Positions 19,803 to 29,464 are shown, counted from the first letter of the stretch. The stretch is 64,000 bases of DNA from Priestia iocasae (GCF_016909075.1 NZ_JAFBFC010000001.1:248001-312000); one strand, 5' to 3'. Program-made: numbers and translations. Notes: generated by a model not told the origin, from the letters alone.

Positions 19803-20897
19803 TTGTCTCACCAAATTTTTAATGAACGACCGAAACGAAAAATAATTAAATGGATGATAGGACTACTACTTGCTTTTGTGGTCATTGCTGGTGGAGGAGC
19901 TCTATATGTTCAATCCGCATTAAAGCCGGCAGAAAAGCATAGTGGAGAAGAAGTTGAAGTAGTTATTCCAAGAGGCTCTTCTGCAGCTTCAATTGGGCAA
20001 ATTCTTGAACAGAAAAAGTTGATTAAGAACAAAGATATCTTTCGCTTTTACGTAAGAGTGAAAAATATATCAGGATTTCAAGCTGGCACGTATGTATTTT
20101 CACCTTCGATGAGTGCTCATCAAATGATTGACATGATGAAATCAGGAGATGTTACTCGGACGCCTAAGGTTCAGCTGACGATACCAGAAGGTAGACAACT
20201 AAGTGAAATTGCAGAGGTTTTTGAGAAACATACATCCTATACAAAAGAGCAAGTAATGGAGAAAGTGCAGTCTAAAGAATTTGTTGAAGAGATGAAAAAG
20301 AACTATCCAAAAACCATTACAAATGAAGTTGATAAAAAGGACATTAAGTATGCACTTGAAGGTTACTTATATCCCGCTACCTATTCATTTTATAATGAAG
20401 ATGTTTCATTAGATGAAATGTTGGCTACAATGATAGGTAAAACAGATGAAGTTATCAAAAAATACGAAGAAGAAATGAAAGAAAAAGCCTATACCCCTCA
20501 CCAGCTTTTAACGATGGCATCACTTATTGAAGAAGAAGCTACAGAAAAAGTTGATCGTGAAAAGATTGCGAGTGTGTTCTATAATCGAATAGATGAGAAT
20601 ATGCCCTTGCAAACAGATCCAACAGTGCTCTATGCGTTAGGTGCACATAAAGACCGTGTACTTTATCGAGATTTAGAAGTCGATTCTCCGTACAATACGT
20701 ACAAGGTAAAAGGGATTACACCAGGCCCAATCTCCAATGCTGGTGAGATGTCGATTAAGGCAACCTTAAAACCAGCGGAAACAGACTATCTATACTTTCT
20801 AGCAACTCCAGAAGGAGAAGTTATCTTTACCCGTACGTTAAAAGAGCACAACAAACAAAAAAATATTCATATTACTGGAAAAAGAGATACAGATTAG
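19803..20897 (+). CDS. mltG: Endolytic peptidoglycan transglycosylase MltG (YrrL/YceG)
   Basis: 364 residues. One transmembrane helix near residues 15-40 (WMIGLLLAFVVIAGGGALYV) anchors an extracytoplasmic YceG domain that cuts nascent glycan strands and sets their length. The catalytic Glu is in TMASLIEEEATEKVDR (near 235-245). ITPGPISNAGEMSIKATLKP and YLYFLATPEGEVIF are C-terminal family motifs. Start TTG at 19803 follows AGAGGAGGT. A TATAAT at about 19773 may be its -10. Length is typical. Confidence 0.95.
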   Translation: MSHQIFNERPKRKIIKWMIGLLLAFVVIAGGGALYVQSALKPAEKHSGEEVEVVIPRGSSAASIGQILEQKKLIKNKDIFRFYVRVKNISGFQAGTYVFSPSMSAHQMIDMMKSGDVTRTPKVQLTIPEGRQLSEIAEVFEKHTSYTKEQVMEKVQSKEFVEEMKKNYPKTITNEVDKKDIKYALEGYLYPATYSFYNEDVSLDEMLATMIGKTDEVIKKYEEEMKEKAYTPHQLLTMASLIEEEATEKVDREKIASVFYNRIDENMPLQTDPTVLYALGAHKDRVLYRDLEVDSPYNTYKVKGITPGPISNAGEMSIKATLKPAETDYLYFLATPEGEVIFTRTLKEHNKQKNIHITGKRDTD

Positions 20898-20918
20898 AAA
20901 ACCAGCGATGGTAATTAA

Positions 20919-20957
20919 TGGGGAGGAGTGCCGATTTTTCGCATTCCTTCTCTTTTT
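20919..20957 (+). terminator. Terminator after mltG
   Basis: GAGGAGTGC and GCATTCCTTCTC pair with a wobble around CGATTTTTC, followed by TTTTT. Confidence 0.55.
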
Positions 20958-20975
20958 ATGTTAAAATATATCGGG

Positions 20976-21004
20976 TTTACGTTAAAAAGAAAAACTTATA
21001 TAAT
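20976..21004 (+). promoter_or_regulatory. Promoter of the trmR-trhP1-trhP2 unit
   Basis: TTTACG (20976-20981) and TATAAT (20999-21004) with a 17-base spacer, about 95 bases before the trmR start. Confidence 0.6.
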
Positions 21005-21099
21005 GTATAAGTTGTTTAACGGTAAATACTAGATTTAGCTAACAAGTAAAGAAGACAATACTCTTTATTTATATATTGTTGAATTGATCGGGGGAAGCA

Positions 21100-21756
21100 T
21101 TGTTGCTTTTACAAAATGTTGAGCATTATGTAGAACAGCTTATTCCAAAACGAAATGAGCTTATCGAAGAAATGGAGCACTATGCTCAAGAACATGGTGT
21201 ACCTATTATGGAATTGATAGGAATTGAGACACTTTTGCAACTTCTTCGACTGTATAACCCAGAACGTATATTAGAAATTGGAACAGCTATTGGGTATTCT
21301 GCTATTCGCATGGTAACGGCTTTACCAGACACCAAAGTTGTAACAGTTGAAAGAGATGAAGAGCGATATGAAAAAGCTCTTCATTTTATTGAGCGAGCAA
21401 ATAAAGCAAATCAAATTCATACGTTATTTGGTGACGCTTTTGATTTGCATGAACAAATTGTAGCAGAAGGTCCTTATGATACAGTATTTATTGATGCAGC
21501 TAAGGGACAATATCAGCGCTTTTTTGAGCTATACGTGCCATTATTAAAAGAAGGTGGCGTTATCATTTCAGATAATGTCTTGTTTAAAGGCTATGTAGCT
21601 CAAGATGTGGAAGAAATTAAAACAAGAGGCGCTCGTAGCTTAACACGCAAATTACAAGCTTATAATGAATGGTTGATGAATCATCCTGGTTTCTACACAA
21701 CCATTTTACCAATTGGTGACGGAATTGCGATTAGTATTAAAAGAGGTGACAAATGA
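21100..21756 (+). CDS. trmR: tRNA 5-hydroxyuridine methyltransferase TrmR (YrrM)
   Basis: 218-residue SAM-dependent O-methyltransferase (class I Rossmann fold). The SAM loop ILEIGTAIGYSAIRM is near residues 64-78, and VFIDAAKGQYQRFFELY follows near 137-153. TrmR converts ho5U34 to mo5U34 in tRNAs. The hydroxylation is done by the products of the next two genes, so the pathway is encoded as one unit. Start is one of two adjacent TTG codons (21100 or 21103) after GGGGGAAG. The stop overlaps the start of trhP1. Confidence 0.9.
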   Translation: MLLLQNVEHYVEQLIPKRNELIEEMEHYAQEHGVPIMELIGIETLLQLLRLYNPERILEIGTAIGYSAIRMVTALPDTKVVTVERDEERYEKALHFIERANKANQIHTLFGDAFDLHEQIVAEGPYDTVFIDAAKGQYQRFFELYVPLLKEGGVIISDNVLFKGYVAQDVEEIKTRGARSLTRKLQAYNEWLMNHPGFYTTILPIGDGIAISIKRGDK

Positions 21757-22685
21757 TGAAAAAACCAGAATTATTAGTAACACCTACTGCTGTAGGAGAC
21801 ATAGAAGCGTTAATTGATGCTGGAGCAACAGCATTGATGATTGGCGAGCAACGATACGGATTACGTTTAGCAGGAGAGTTTAAGCGAGAAGACATCGTTG
21901 AAGCTGTAAATATTGCGCATCCAAAAGGTGTAAAAGTGTATGTAGCAATGAATGCCTTATTTCATAATGATAAAGTAGCTGAGCTAAATGAATATATTTT
22001 GTTCTTAAAAGAAGCAGGTGTAGATGCAATTGTGTTTGGAGATCCAGCTGTCTTAATGGCTGTACGTGAGACAGCTCCAGAAATGAAGTTGCACTGGAAC
22101 ACAGAAACAACAGCAACGAACTGGCATACTTGCAACTATTGGGGACGTAAAGGCTCAAAACGTGCTGTATTAGCAAGAGAGTTGAGCATGGATGCAATCG
22201 TTGAAACGAAAGAAAATGCAGAAGTGGAAATCGAAGTGCAAGTACACGGGATGACCTGTATGTTCCAATCGAAGCGTTCTTTATTAGGAAATTATTTTGA
22301 ATACCAAGGTAAAGTCATGGAGATTGAAAACCGTAAGCTTGAAAAGGATATGTTCCTATTAGATAAAGAACGAAGCAATAAATATCCAATTTATGAAGAC
22401 GAGAATGGTACACACATTATGAGTCCGAATGATATGTGTATTATCGATGAGTTATCTGACATGATTGATGCTGGCGTTGACTCATTTAAAATTGATGGTG
22501 TATTAAAATCACCTGAATATATCATTGAAGTTACAAAGAAATATCGTAAAGCGATTGATCTTTGTGTGGATAATCGTGACGAATACGAAGACATCAAAGA
22601 TGACTTATTAGCTGACATTGAAGAAATCCAGCCAATGAACCGTCCACTAGACACAGGTTTCTTCTTCAAAGAAACGGTTTACTAA
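21756..22685 (+). CDS. trhP1: tRNA uridine 34 hydroxylation protein TrhP1 (U32 peptidase family, YrrN)
   Basis: 309 residues of the U32 peptidase-like family, acting with TrhP2 in prephenate-dependent hydroxylation of U34. The core around VHGMTCMFQSKRSLLGNY (near 163-180) corresponds to the region where TrhP2 has four cysteines, but only one Cys remains here, so this subunit probably binds no cluster. ATG at 21756 is seven bases from GAGGTG; the ATG at 21753 is closer and also possible. Overlap with trmR implies translational coupling. Copy B of the dispersed element begins at its stop. Confidence 0.9.
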   Translation: MKKPELLVTPTAVGDIEALIDAGATALMIGEQRYGLRLAGEFKREDIVEAVNIAHPKGVKVYVAMNALFHNDKVAELNEYILFLKEAGVDAIVFGDPAVLMAVRETAPEMKLHWNTETTATNWHTCNYWGRKGSKRAVLARELSMDAIVETKENAEVEIEVQVHGMTCMFQSKRSLLGNYFEYQGKVMEIENRKLEKDMFLLDKERSNKYPIYEDENGTHIMSPNDMCIIDELSDMIDAGVDSFKIDGVLKSPEYIIEVTKKYRKAIDLCVDNRDEYEDIKDDLLADIEEIQPMNRPLDTGFFFKETVY

Positions 22686-22830
22686 GAAAAGTGTAGTGAG
22701 CTTGATTATGTCCATAGGATGTTAGAGGTCCTGAGAAGAAGGCGCATTTTGCCTTCGTAGGAAGGAGTGAAACAGCCGTAGGACATAGCTCACGGAACTA
22801 GACAATAAGAAAAGTGTAGTGAGCTTGATT
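22684..22830 (+). repeat. Dispersed intergenic element, full copy B plus truncated second start
   Basis: It begins at the trhP1 stop with TAAGAAAAGTGTAGTGAGCT. GTGAGCT (22696-22702) pairs with AGCTCAC (22787-22793), ATGTCC (22708-22713) with GGACAT (22781-22786), and inner GAAGGC with GCCTTC (22738-22756). These stems sit where copy A has different but also complementary bases. It ends GGAACTAGACAATAAG, followed by a second truncated start at 22807. Confidence 0.82.
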
Positions 22831-22873
22831 GCTTACTTAATAACGATTGAACATTTTAGAGGAGGTAGAAACA

Positions 22874-24133
22874 ATGGCTGTTAAAATCGATACGGTAATT
22901 GACGGTAAGCGCGTCATTACAAAAAAGCCTGAGCTCTTAGCTCCAGCAGGTAACTTAGAAAAATTAAAAGTTGCTGTTCGTTACGGAGCAGATGCTGTTT
23001 TTATCGGGGGCAAAGAATTCGGCTTACGTTCAAATGCTGATAACTTCTCACAAGAAGAAATGGCAGAAGGCGTAGAATTTGCAAAACAATATGGTGCAAG
23101 AATTTACGTAACAACAAACATTTTTGCGCATAATGAAAACATGGATGGGTTAGAAGACTACTTAAAAGGTCTCCAAGATGCAGGCATCTGGGGAATTATT
23201 GTAGCCGACCCTCTTATTATTGAAACATGTCGTCGTGTAGCACCAAAGCTAGAAGTGCACTTAAGCACCCAGCAATCATTATCGAACTGGAAAGCCGTTC
23301 AGTTCTGGAAAGAAGAAGGACTAGAACGTGTTGTACTAGCGCGTGAAACAAGTGCAGAAGAAATTCGCGAAATGAAAGAAAAAGTAGACATTGAAATTGA
23401 AACCTTTATTCATGGAGCGATGTGTATTGCGTATTCAGGTAGATGTGTACTAAGTAACCATATGACAGCACGTGATTCAAACCGTGGTGGCTGTTGTCAA
23501 TCATGTCGTTGGGACTATGATTTATTTAAAGTTGAAAACAACGATGAGGTAGCATTATTTAATGAAGAGGACAACTCATTTGCAATGAGTCCAAAAGACT
23601 TAAATCTAATTCAATCGATTCCGCAAATGATTGAATTAGGAATTGATAGCTTGAAAATTGAAGGACGCATGAAATCCATTCATTATGTTGCGACTGTAGT
23701 AAGTGTATATCGTAAAGTGATTGATGCCTATTGTGCAGATCCAGATAACTTTGTTATTCAAAAAGAGTGGTTAGAAGAGTTAGACAAATGTGCAAATCGT
23801 GATACCGCTCCAGCTTTCTTTGAAGGTGTACCAGGTTTTGAAGAGCAAATGTTTGGTGTTCATGGTAAGAAGACAACATATGACTTTGCAGGTCTAGTGT
23901 TAGATTACGATGAAGAAACCAATATGGTAACATTGCAACAACGTAATCACTTTAAGCCAGGAGATGAAGTTGAATTCTTTGGTCCTGAAATTAAAAACTT
24001 TACACAAATTATCGACAAAGTTTGGGATGAAGATGGTAACGAGTTAGACGCTGCACGCCATCCGTTACAAATTGTAAAATTTAAGGTGGACAAACCTCTA
24101 TTCCCATACAACATGATGAGAAAGGGGCTTTAA
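22874..24133 (+). CDS. trhP2: tRNA uridine 34 hydroxylation protein TrhP2 (U32 peptidase family, YrrO)
   Basis: 419-residue U32-family protein. The signature [21 protein letters not shown] with GGCCQSCRW (about residues 176-212) supplies the cysteines expected to hold an iron-sulfur cluster. A C-terminal U32_C-like domain with [11 protein letters not shown] follows. It pairs with TrhP1 for ho5U34 formation. The ATG at 22874 lies seven bases after AGAGGAGG; an upstream in-frame TTG includes that ribosome site and is rejected. udk follows after seven bases. Confidence 0.93.
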   Translation: MAVKIDTVIDGKRVITKKPELLAPAGNLEKLKVAVRYGADAVFIGGKEFGLRSNADNFSQEEMAEGVEFAKQYGARIYVTTNIFAHNENMDGLEDYLKGLQDAGIWGIIVADPLIIETCRRVAPKLEVHLSTQQSLSNWKAVQFWKEEGLERVVLARETSAEEIREMKEKVDIEIETFIHGAMCIAYSGRCVLSNHMTARDSNRGGCCQSCRWDYDLFKVENNDEVALFNEEDNSFAMSPKDLNLIQSIPQMIELGIDSLKIEGRMKSIHYVATVVSVYRKVIDAYCADPDNFVIQKEWLEELDKCANRDTAPAFFEGVPGFEEQMFGVHGKKTTYDFAGLVLDYDEETNMVTLQQRNHFKPGDEVEFFGPEIKNFTQIIDKVWDEDGNELDAARHPLQIVKFKVDKPLFPYNMMRKGL

Positions 24134-24140
24134 ACATACT

Positions 24141-24776
24141 ATGGGGAAAAAACCGGTTGTGATTGGAATTGCTGGTGGCTCAGGGTCTGGTAAAACAACT
24201 GTTACAAAGGCCATTTATGAGTATTTCCAAGGACATTCTATTATGTTAATAGAGCAAGACTACTATTACAAAGATCAAAGTACAGTACCATTTGAGCAAC
24301 GCTTACAAACAAACTACGATCATCCACTAGCATTCGACAATGACTTGTTAATTGAGCACTTGCAAAAGTTGTTAAATTATGAGAGCATTGAAAAACCGGT
24401 ATACGACTATACCATTCATACACGTTCAGAAGAAGTAATTGTAGAAGAGCCAAAGGATGTTATTATCGTTGAAGGAATTTTAGTCTTAGAAGACGAGCGT
24501 TTACGTGAGTTAATGGATATTAAACTATACGTAGATACAGATGCAGACATACGCATTATTCGTCGTATGCTTCGTGATATTAAGGAAAGAGGACGTACAT
24601 TAGAGTCTGTTGTTGATCAATATGTTTCAGTTGTTCGTCCGATGCATAATCAATTTATTGAACCAACGAAGCGCTATGCTGATATTATTATTCCTGAAGG
24701 TGGACAAAACCACGTTGCAGTTGATTTAATGGTTACTAAAATTCAAACAATTCTTGAACAAAAAGCCATTTTGTAA
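24141..24776 (+). CDS. udk: Uridine kinase
   Basis: 211 residues. P-loop [12 protein letters not shown] at residues 9-20, [15 protein letters not shown] and [13 protein letters not shown] for nucleoside binding, and a lid region with [13 protein letters not shown]. It phosphorylates uridine and cytidine in pyrimidine salvage. It sits after trhP2 with a seven-base gap and its ribosome site (AAAGGGGC) lies in the end of trhP2, so the genes are probably coupled. Confidence 0.97.
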   Translation: MGKKPVVIGIAGGSGSGKTTVTKAIYEYFQGHSIMLIEQDYYYKDQSTVPFEQRLQTNYDHPLAFDNDLLIEHLQKLLNYESIEKPVYDYTIHTRSEEVIVEEPKDVIIVEGILVLEDERLRELMDIKLYVDTDADIRIIRRMLRDIKERGRTLESVVDQYVSVVRPMHNQFIEPTKRYADIIIPEGGQNHVAVDLMVTKIQTILEQKAIL

Positions 24777-24859
24777 TAACATAGCATAGATAAAGGAATT
24801 TTTATGTAATTGCAACAACGTTATATTTTGATGAATAATAACACAAATTATAAAGAATA

Positions 24860-24934
24860 GAGGAATGAGCAGCTTCATATTGAAGCTGTCATTTCTCTAT
24901 CATTATATATTTTCCGCGATGTGGAAAATTTTTT
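24860..24934 (+). terminator. Two hairpins between udk and greA
   Basis: AGAGGAATGAGCAGCTTC pairs with GAAGCTGTCATTTCTCT (24860-24897). Then TTTTCCGC (24910-24917) pairs with GTGGAAAA (24921-24928) followed by TTTTTT, a compact intrinsic terminator. The second is the likelier termination point. Confidence 0.65.
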
Positions 24935-24991
24935 CATACATAAAGACCTCTTTTTATGAGGCATTTCTTAGCTAAAAAGGAGTGAAGGGTT

Positions 24992-25468
24992 ATGGCACAA
25001 GAAAAAGTGTTCCCAATGACAGAAGAAGGAAAACAAAAGTTAGAACAAGAATTAGAATATTTAAAAGCGGTTAAACGTAAAGAAGTTGTTGAACGAATCA
25101 AAATCGCTCGTAGCTTTGGAGACTTATCAGAGAACTCTGAGTATGATTCAGCTAAAGAGGAACAAGCGTTTGTGGAAGGTCGTATTACAACACTTGAAAA
25201 CATGATTCGTAATGCTAGAATTATTGAAGAAGACTCTGAAAACTCATCGATTGTTTCATTAGGTAAATCTGTCACATTTGTAGAATTACCAGATGGTGAA
25301 GAAGAGACATATACGATTGTAGGTAGTGCAGAGGCAGATCCGTTTGAAGGAAAGATTTCAAATGATTCTCCAATCGCGAAAAGCTTAATGGGTAAACAAA
25401 TTGGAGATGAAGTAGCTGTACAAACGCCAGGTGGCGAAATGTCAGTGAAAATTGTTTCTGTAAAATAA
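24992..25468 (+). CDS. greA: Transcription elongation factor GreA
   Basis: 158 residues: N-terminal coiled coil (about 1-75) with the tip acidic residues in [16 protein letters not shown], and a C-terminal FKBP-like domain with [19 protein letters not shown]. It rescues backtracked RNA polymerase by stimulating transcript cleavage. SD AAAGGAGTGAAGGG precedes the ATG. Position after udk is as in B. subtilis. Confidence 0.97.
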   Translation: MAQEKVFPMTEEGKQKLEQELEYLKAVKRKEVVERIKIARSFGDLSENSEYDSAKEEQAFVEGRITTLENMIRNARIIEEDSENSSIVSLGKSVTFVELPDGEEETYTIVGSAEADPFEGKISNDSPIAKSLMGKQIGDEVAVQTPGGEMSVKIVSVK

Positions 25469-25524
25469 GGTCAGTGGTATTAAACCATGGTGAAGCATCG
25501 AAATAGATGTATGTATCTTACATA

Positions 25525-25573
25525 AAACACGAGTTTACGAAGGAGAGCTCTTTGTAAACTCGTGTTTTTTTAT
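25525..25573 (+). terminator. Terminator of greA
   Basis: AACACGAGTTTAC pairs with GTAAACTCGTGTT around a 15-base loop, followed by a T run. Confidence 0.9.
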
Positions 25574-25600
25574 TTTTATGTATACTTTTGTGTTTTAAAC

Positions 25601-25638
25601 AAAAACACCTCGTCGAGACTAAAGATGAGGTGTTTTTT
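25601..25638 (+). promoter_or_regulatory. Hairpin that buries the pbpI ribosome binding site
   Basis: AAAAACACCTC (25601-25611) pairs perfectly with GAGGTGTTTTT (25627-25637). GAGGTG is the only Shine-Dalgarno for the ATG at 25639, so the stem covers it. The same structure with its T run also looks like an intrinsic terminator right at the gene start. Confidence 0.7.
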
Positions 25639-27399
25639 ATGACAAAAATCCGTAAACGGTTATTGATTGTGTCAACTCTTATCATGGTAGGGATGCTTCT
25701 TTTAAATAGTCGTTTAATGCAAATTCAGCTTATTAGCACAGAATCTTTTTCAGACAACAACATTAATTTAATTGAAGCAAGCGTGAAACAACGCACGCAG
25801 GAAATGATCATTGATGATGGGAGGGGGAAACTTGTTGATCGTAACGGTGAATCATTACTCTATACAAAAAGCAATCGACTAGTCTTGTTCCCGTTTTTAA
25901 AAGAGATGGACTGGCCGGTAGAAGAAATAGCAGCTTTGGCTGGATTATCTCCATATGTTTTAACAGAAGCAGTAAAAAAGATGAAAGAGCCAACAATGAT
26001 TGGTGGAGAGTTATCCGGTAGCCAAATGGAAGAAATCAACAGATTACAAACACCTGGTGTTTTTGCTGTACCTATCCAAGAAGAACAACAAACAACTGTA
26101 GCTGATCATATAGTTGGTATAACAGCTGAAAGCAAAGAGATTATTGAGAAAAACTACAAAAATCAATTAAAAAAAGGAGAAATTTCGATTACGACTCCTG
26201 TAGGTATCTCAGGGTTACAGCGTTCGTTTGATGAATTTTTATTACCTGAACAAGAATCAAAGCTTTTGTATCATGTGGATCGACGTGGAGGTCCGCTGTT
26301 TGGGATTGATGTAAAATATACAGGAGCAGCTAATCCATTTTATCCTGTGAATATTCAAACGACGGTTGATGTAGCTATTCAGAAGAGACTAGAAGAAGTC
26401 ATGAATCGGAGCGGCCTTAAAGAGGGAGGTTTTGTCCTTCTTGACGTAGAAACAAGTGAAGTAGTAGCCATGACAAGTAGACCAAGCATTAATAAAAAAA
26501 ATCCATATAACAATGAAAAAAGCATCGTCAATCGTATGCTTACACCACAGATGCCAGGTTCTATTTTTAAAACGGTTATTGCCGCAGCAGCCATTGAGCA
26601 AAACCTAGTTCAAGCTAATGAGTTATATAACTGTGATTATAGCATTCATGATAAAATATTACCTGCGAAAAAAAAGCAAGGTTTGTTAAACTTTACAGAT
26701 AGTTTTGCCGAAAGTTGTAATCGTACGTTTTCTGACTTAGCAAAAAAGATGAGTGAAAAAGACCCAGAGATGATGGATGAGTATGCTCATAAGCTAGGCT
26801 TAACAGAATTAGTAGGTTGGAATGGAGATGTGTTTCACTTTGAGCAATTTCGTCAATTTGACCAAGAAGCACGAAATACCATTTGGCATCCTGATGATGA
26901 TAAAAAAGATGTAAACCTTGTTAAATTAGCAGCTATCGGGCAGCGTAATGTAAAGCTTACTCCGTTATCTGTTGCTAATATGATGGCTACAATCGCAAGA
27001 GGTGGAAAAAAACAAACAGTGAAAATTGTAGATGAAATTCAATATAAGAATGGTGGCTCTCTTTACACATTCCATAATCAAAAGATGTCAGGAAATCGAA
27101 TTAGTCCATACACAGCTCTTCAGTTACAAAGGTTATTAAAGGAAGTTGTCATTCAAGAGAAAGGCACAGGGAGAAGATTTCAAACCTTGCCATATACGGT
27201 AGCTGGAAAATCAGGAACAGCGGATATTCGAGTAAACGCAGCGAATAAAGAAATCGTCAATAAATGGTTTGCAGGTTATTTTCCAGTGGAAAACCCTAAA
27301 TATGCGTTAGTAGTTGTAGACTTAAATACGTTTAGCGATACCTCTCCTACAAACCAAATTTTTTACGAGATCGTTAAAGAATTGTACGAAATGAGCTAG
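25639..27399 (+). CDS. pbpI: Class B penicillin-binding protein PbpI/PBP4b-type (YrrR)
   Basis: 586 residues. N-terminal membrane anchor (LLIVSTLIMVGMLLLNSRL), a dimerisation/pedestal domain (about 40-230), then the transpeptidase domain with the active-site SxxK motif in MPGSIFKTV (near 304-310), SCN in AESCNRTF (near 355), and KSG in AGKSGTADI (near 519). It cross-links peptidoglycan outside the membrane. In B. subtilis yrrR is a late forespore-type gene with yrrS. Start ATG at 25639 has GAGGTG at ideal spacing but inside a hairpin; longer in-frame readings run through that hairpin. Confidence 0.92.
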   Translation: MTKIRKRLLIVSTLIMVGMLLLNSRLMQIQLISTESFSDNNINLIEASVKQRTQEMIIDDGRGKLVDRNGESLLYTKSNRLVLFPFLKEMDWPVEEIAALAGLSPYVLTEAVKKMKEPTMIGGELSGSQMEEINRLQTPGVFAVPIQEEQQTTVADHIVGITAESKEIIEKNYKNQLKKGEISITTPVGISGLQRSFDEFLLPEQESKLLYHVDRRGGPLFGIDVKYTGAANPFYPVNIQTTVDVAIQKRLEEVMNRSGLKEGGFVLLDVETSEVVAMTSRPSINKKNPYNNEKSIVNRMLTPQMPGSIFKTVIAAAAIEQNLVQANELYNCDYSIHDKILPAKKKQGLLNFTDSFAESCNRTFSDLAKKMSEKDPEMMDEYAHKLGLTELVGWNGDVFHFEQFRQFDQEARNTIWHPDDDKKDVNLVKLAAIGQRNVKLTPLSVANMMATIARGGKKQTVKIVDEIQYKNGGSLYTFHNQKMSGNRISPYTALQLQRLLKEVVIQEKGTGRRFQTLPYTVAGKSGTADIRVNAANKEIVNKWFAGYFPVENPKYALVVVDLNTFSDTSPTNQIFYEIVKELYEMS

Positions 27400-27523
27400 T
27401 TTTCTACCTAGATAAAATTTGTCTTTAATATTACAAATTGGCTTCAAAAGAGACATTTCTCTTCATGTATGGTAGGCTAAATGATAGAATAAAGCATTAT
27501 AATAGTTGGAGGAAGTCGTAGTA

Positions 27524-28156
27524 ATGGACAACAAACGTTTTTCACAACGAAACAAAGAAAGAAAGATGAACCGTGTATACAATGTGCTTATTGTAGTTGT
27601 AGCAGTACTAATCGTTTTCATCGGTGGTCAAATGATGTTTGGTAAGTCGGATGGAGAAAAAGCAACAAAAGAGCCTGCATCAGAACAAAAGCAACAGGAA
27701 ACCAATGAAGAGTCAGCGGAAAGTAATGAAGATAACAACAATGATAAAGATAAAAACGAAGAACAAGAAGAAAATGTTGAAGATGAATCAGATGAAGAAA
27801 ATGAAATGACTGAAGAAGCTGGCGAAGCAGAGGTACAAGAAAACCCAGAAGCGGGTGTAAATCGCCGCATTGTAGATCCTTCATGGGAGCCGGTTGGGAC
27901 TCAACAATCTGAACCTCATGCAGCAACCTATGAAAAAGGATCAGTTGATTGGAATGAAATGCTACAAGCTGTTAGTTATGGTTCTGGTGTACCGGTAGAA
28001 GATATGACAATCTGGCGAATTGGCAACAATGGTAGTCCACAAAAAGCAGTCGCAACCATCAGCTCAAAATCAGAAAACAAAAAATATCGTGTACAAATCG
28101 ACTGGGTTGAAAGCGAAGGTTGGAAGCCAGTTGTTGTAGACGAGTTAGCGCAGTAA
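27524..28156 (+). CDS. yrrS: YrrS-like protein (DUF1510)
   Basis: 210 residues. Basic N-terminus (RFSQRNKERKMNR), one membrane helix (VYNVLIVVVAVLIVFIGGQMMF), a low-complexity acidic linker rich in Glu, Asp and Asn (about 45-110), and a C-terminal globular domain with a conserved Trp set (DWNEMLQAVSYGSGV, WRIGNNGSPQKAVATI). Probably anchored with the domain outside the cell. It follows pbpI as in B. subtilis (yrrR-yrrS). ATG at 27524 is served by TTGGAGGAAG. Function unknown; a role in spore cortex or wall synthesis is inference from its neighbour. Confidence 0.9.
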   Translation: MDNKRFSQRNKERKMNRVYNVLIVVVAVLIVFIGGQMMFGKSDGEKATKEPASEQKQQETNEESAESNEDNNNDKDKNEEQEENVEDESDEENEMTEEAGEAEVQENPEAGVNRRIVDPSWEPVGTQQSEPHAATYEKGSVDWNEMLQAVSYGSGVPVEDMTIWRIGNNGSPQKAVATISSKSENKKYRVQIDWVESEGWKPVVVDELAQ

Positions 28157-28199
28157 AAAGAGCTATTTTAAAAGTTTAAATCACGTGTTTGTTCTATGT

Positions 28200-28312
28200 A
28201 AACTGAATCACTAATGAAAAAATCGGAGTCTTACGGAGTTTTCATAACAGTTCAGTTTGTGTAAGAGTGTCTCTGAAAGGGTGTTTTTCCCTTTTGGAGA
28301 CACTCTTTTTTA
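28200..28312. terminator. Hairpin and bidirectional terminator between yrrS and yrzA
   Basis: A first imperfect hairpin pairs AAACTGAA (28200) and AATGAAAA with TTTTCAT and TTCAGTTT (ending 28259). The second, AGAGTGTCTC (28264-28273) with GAGACACTCT (28297-28306) then TTTTTT, is a strong terminator. The facing yrzA gene ends at its right flank. Confidence 0.8.
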
Positions 28313-28519
28313 TTTGCTTGCTTTAAAATGAACGACGGCTGAATAATAACGCTTTCCATGAGCGTAATCAACAGACATTTGATGAGATACACTTTGTACT
28401 TCTAATAGAATGGCTTTATTTTGTTCAATTTTTTCTGTGATTTGCTTTTCGAGATCTTGTACATTCGTTGATTCAAAAAATTCAACTTTATCTTTAATAA
28501 AATCAATTTGAAAGTTCAT
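28310..28519 (-). CDS. yrzA: YrzA-like protein (DUF2536)
   Basis: 69 residues, MNFQIDFIKDKVEFFESTNVQ at the N-terminus and a beta-strand-like end (YYSAVVHFKASK). Family DUF2536, placed between yrrS and yrrT and on the opposite strand as in B. subtilis. GGAGGACT lies before the ATG. No membrane segment. Function unknown. Confidence 0.85.
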   Translation of the reverse strand: MNFQIDFIKDKVEFFESTNVQDLEKQITEKIEQNKAILLEVQSVSHQMSVDYAHGKRYYSAVVHFKASK

Positions 28520-28757
28520 TTCTTAGTCCTCCAGTCGGAATTTAAAGAGCGTAGTTTTACTTACATTATACTATATCAGCATTAGATAATTCATAAAAAA
28601 ACATTCTAAATGAAATTGGTTGAATTCAATAAGAAATAGCTTCTATACCAAAGATCATGAGATTCACCTAAAGAAATGAAAGCGCATCAAAAAGAAGAGG
28701 GATTTACTATACTTGGAAACACATTTTTCTTGCCTAAAATCATTTTATATGATAATT

Positions 28758-28805
28758 TTGAACCAATTAAAGTTTTAAAACATAGTATATCTATAGGAAT
28801 TATAT
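28758..28805 (+). promoter_or_regulatory. Candidate promoter and CymR site of the yrrT operon
   Basis: TTGAAC (28758-28763) and CATAGT (28781-28786) at 17 bases form a weak SigA promoter. Just after it, CTATAGGAATTATAT (28791-28805) has the TAGGAATT core I recall for CymR boxes, placed over the start point where a repressor would act. Both parts are inferred by eye. Confidence 0.4.
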
Positions 28806-28822
28806 ATTTAGGGGGAAGTTAC

Positions 28823-29464
28823 ATGGGCCGTGAATTTTTAAACATCTTTGAAGATTGGGCAAGTGAGTATGACGCATCTGTTCATGGGCATGATGAGGAA
28901 TATAAAGAGGTATTTAACCGTTACGAGGATATTTTGCAATCTGTAGCAGATTTATCTAAAGGAAATGTAGTAGAGTTTGGGGTAGGAACAGGAAATTTAA
29001 CAACAAAACTAGTAGCTAACGGTCGAGCTGTACATGGAGTTGAGCCATCTCAGCCGATGAGAGAGTTAGCCATTGAGAAGTTAGGAGACGTCATTACAAT
29101 TGAAGACGGCGATTTCATTGAATTTAATTTGCCTAAAGAACGAGTAGATAGCATTGTAAGTACGTATGCTTTTCACCACTTAACAGATGATGAGAAACAA
29201 GAAGCTGTCGCAAAGTATGGAAACTTGTTAGAGCCAGGTGGTAAAATAGTGTTTGCTGATACAATGTTTGAAAGCGAAGAAGCTTTTGAAGACACGATTA
29301 AGCAAGCAAACGCACGTGGGTATTTTAACTTAGCAGAAGACTTGCAACGTGAGTATTACACAACAATTGATGTGTTGCGTGCTATTTTTGAGAAGAATGG
29401 ATTTGAAACAACATTTACACGTTTTAACCATTTTGTCTGGGTGGTGAACGCAACCAAACAATAA
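28823..29464 (+). CDS. yrrT: SAM-dependent methyltransferase YrrT
   Basis: 213-residue class I methyltransferase. SAM motif [15 protein letters not shown] near residues 49-63, followed by [14 protein letters not shown] and [14 protein letters not shown]. First gene of yrrT-mtnN-mccA-mccB, which turns the methionine-derived products S-adenosylhomocysteine and homocysteine into cysteine. YrrT is thought to supply SAH by using SAM, but its methyl acceptor is unknown. ATG at 28823 follows GGGGGAAG; an earlier in-frame ATG at 28676 would add 49 residues without family support. Confidence 0.9.
   Translation: MGREFLNIFEDWASEYDASVHGHDEEYKEVFNRYEDILQSVADLSKGNVVEFGVGTGNLTTKLVANGRAVHGVEPSQPMRELAIEKLGDVITIEDGDFIEFNLPKERVDSIVSTYAFHHLTDDEKQEAVAKYGNLLEPGGKIVFADTMFESEEAFEDTIKQANARGYFNLAEDLQREYYTTIDVLRAIFEKNGFETTFTRFNHFVWVVNATKQ

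Noticed and set aside
28520-28822. S-box (SAM) riboswitch before yrrT
   Set aside because: Looked for because this is a methionine-linked operon, but the conserved S-box stems and core motifs are absent.
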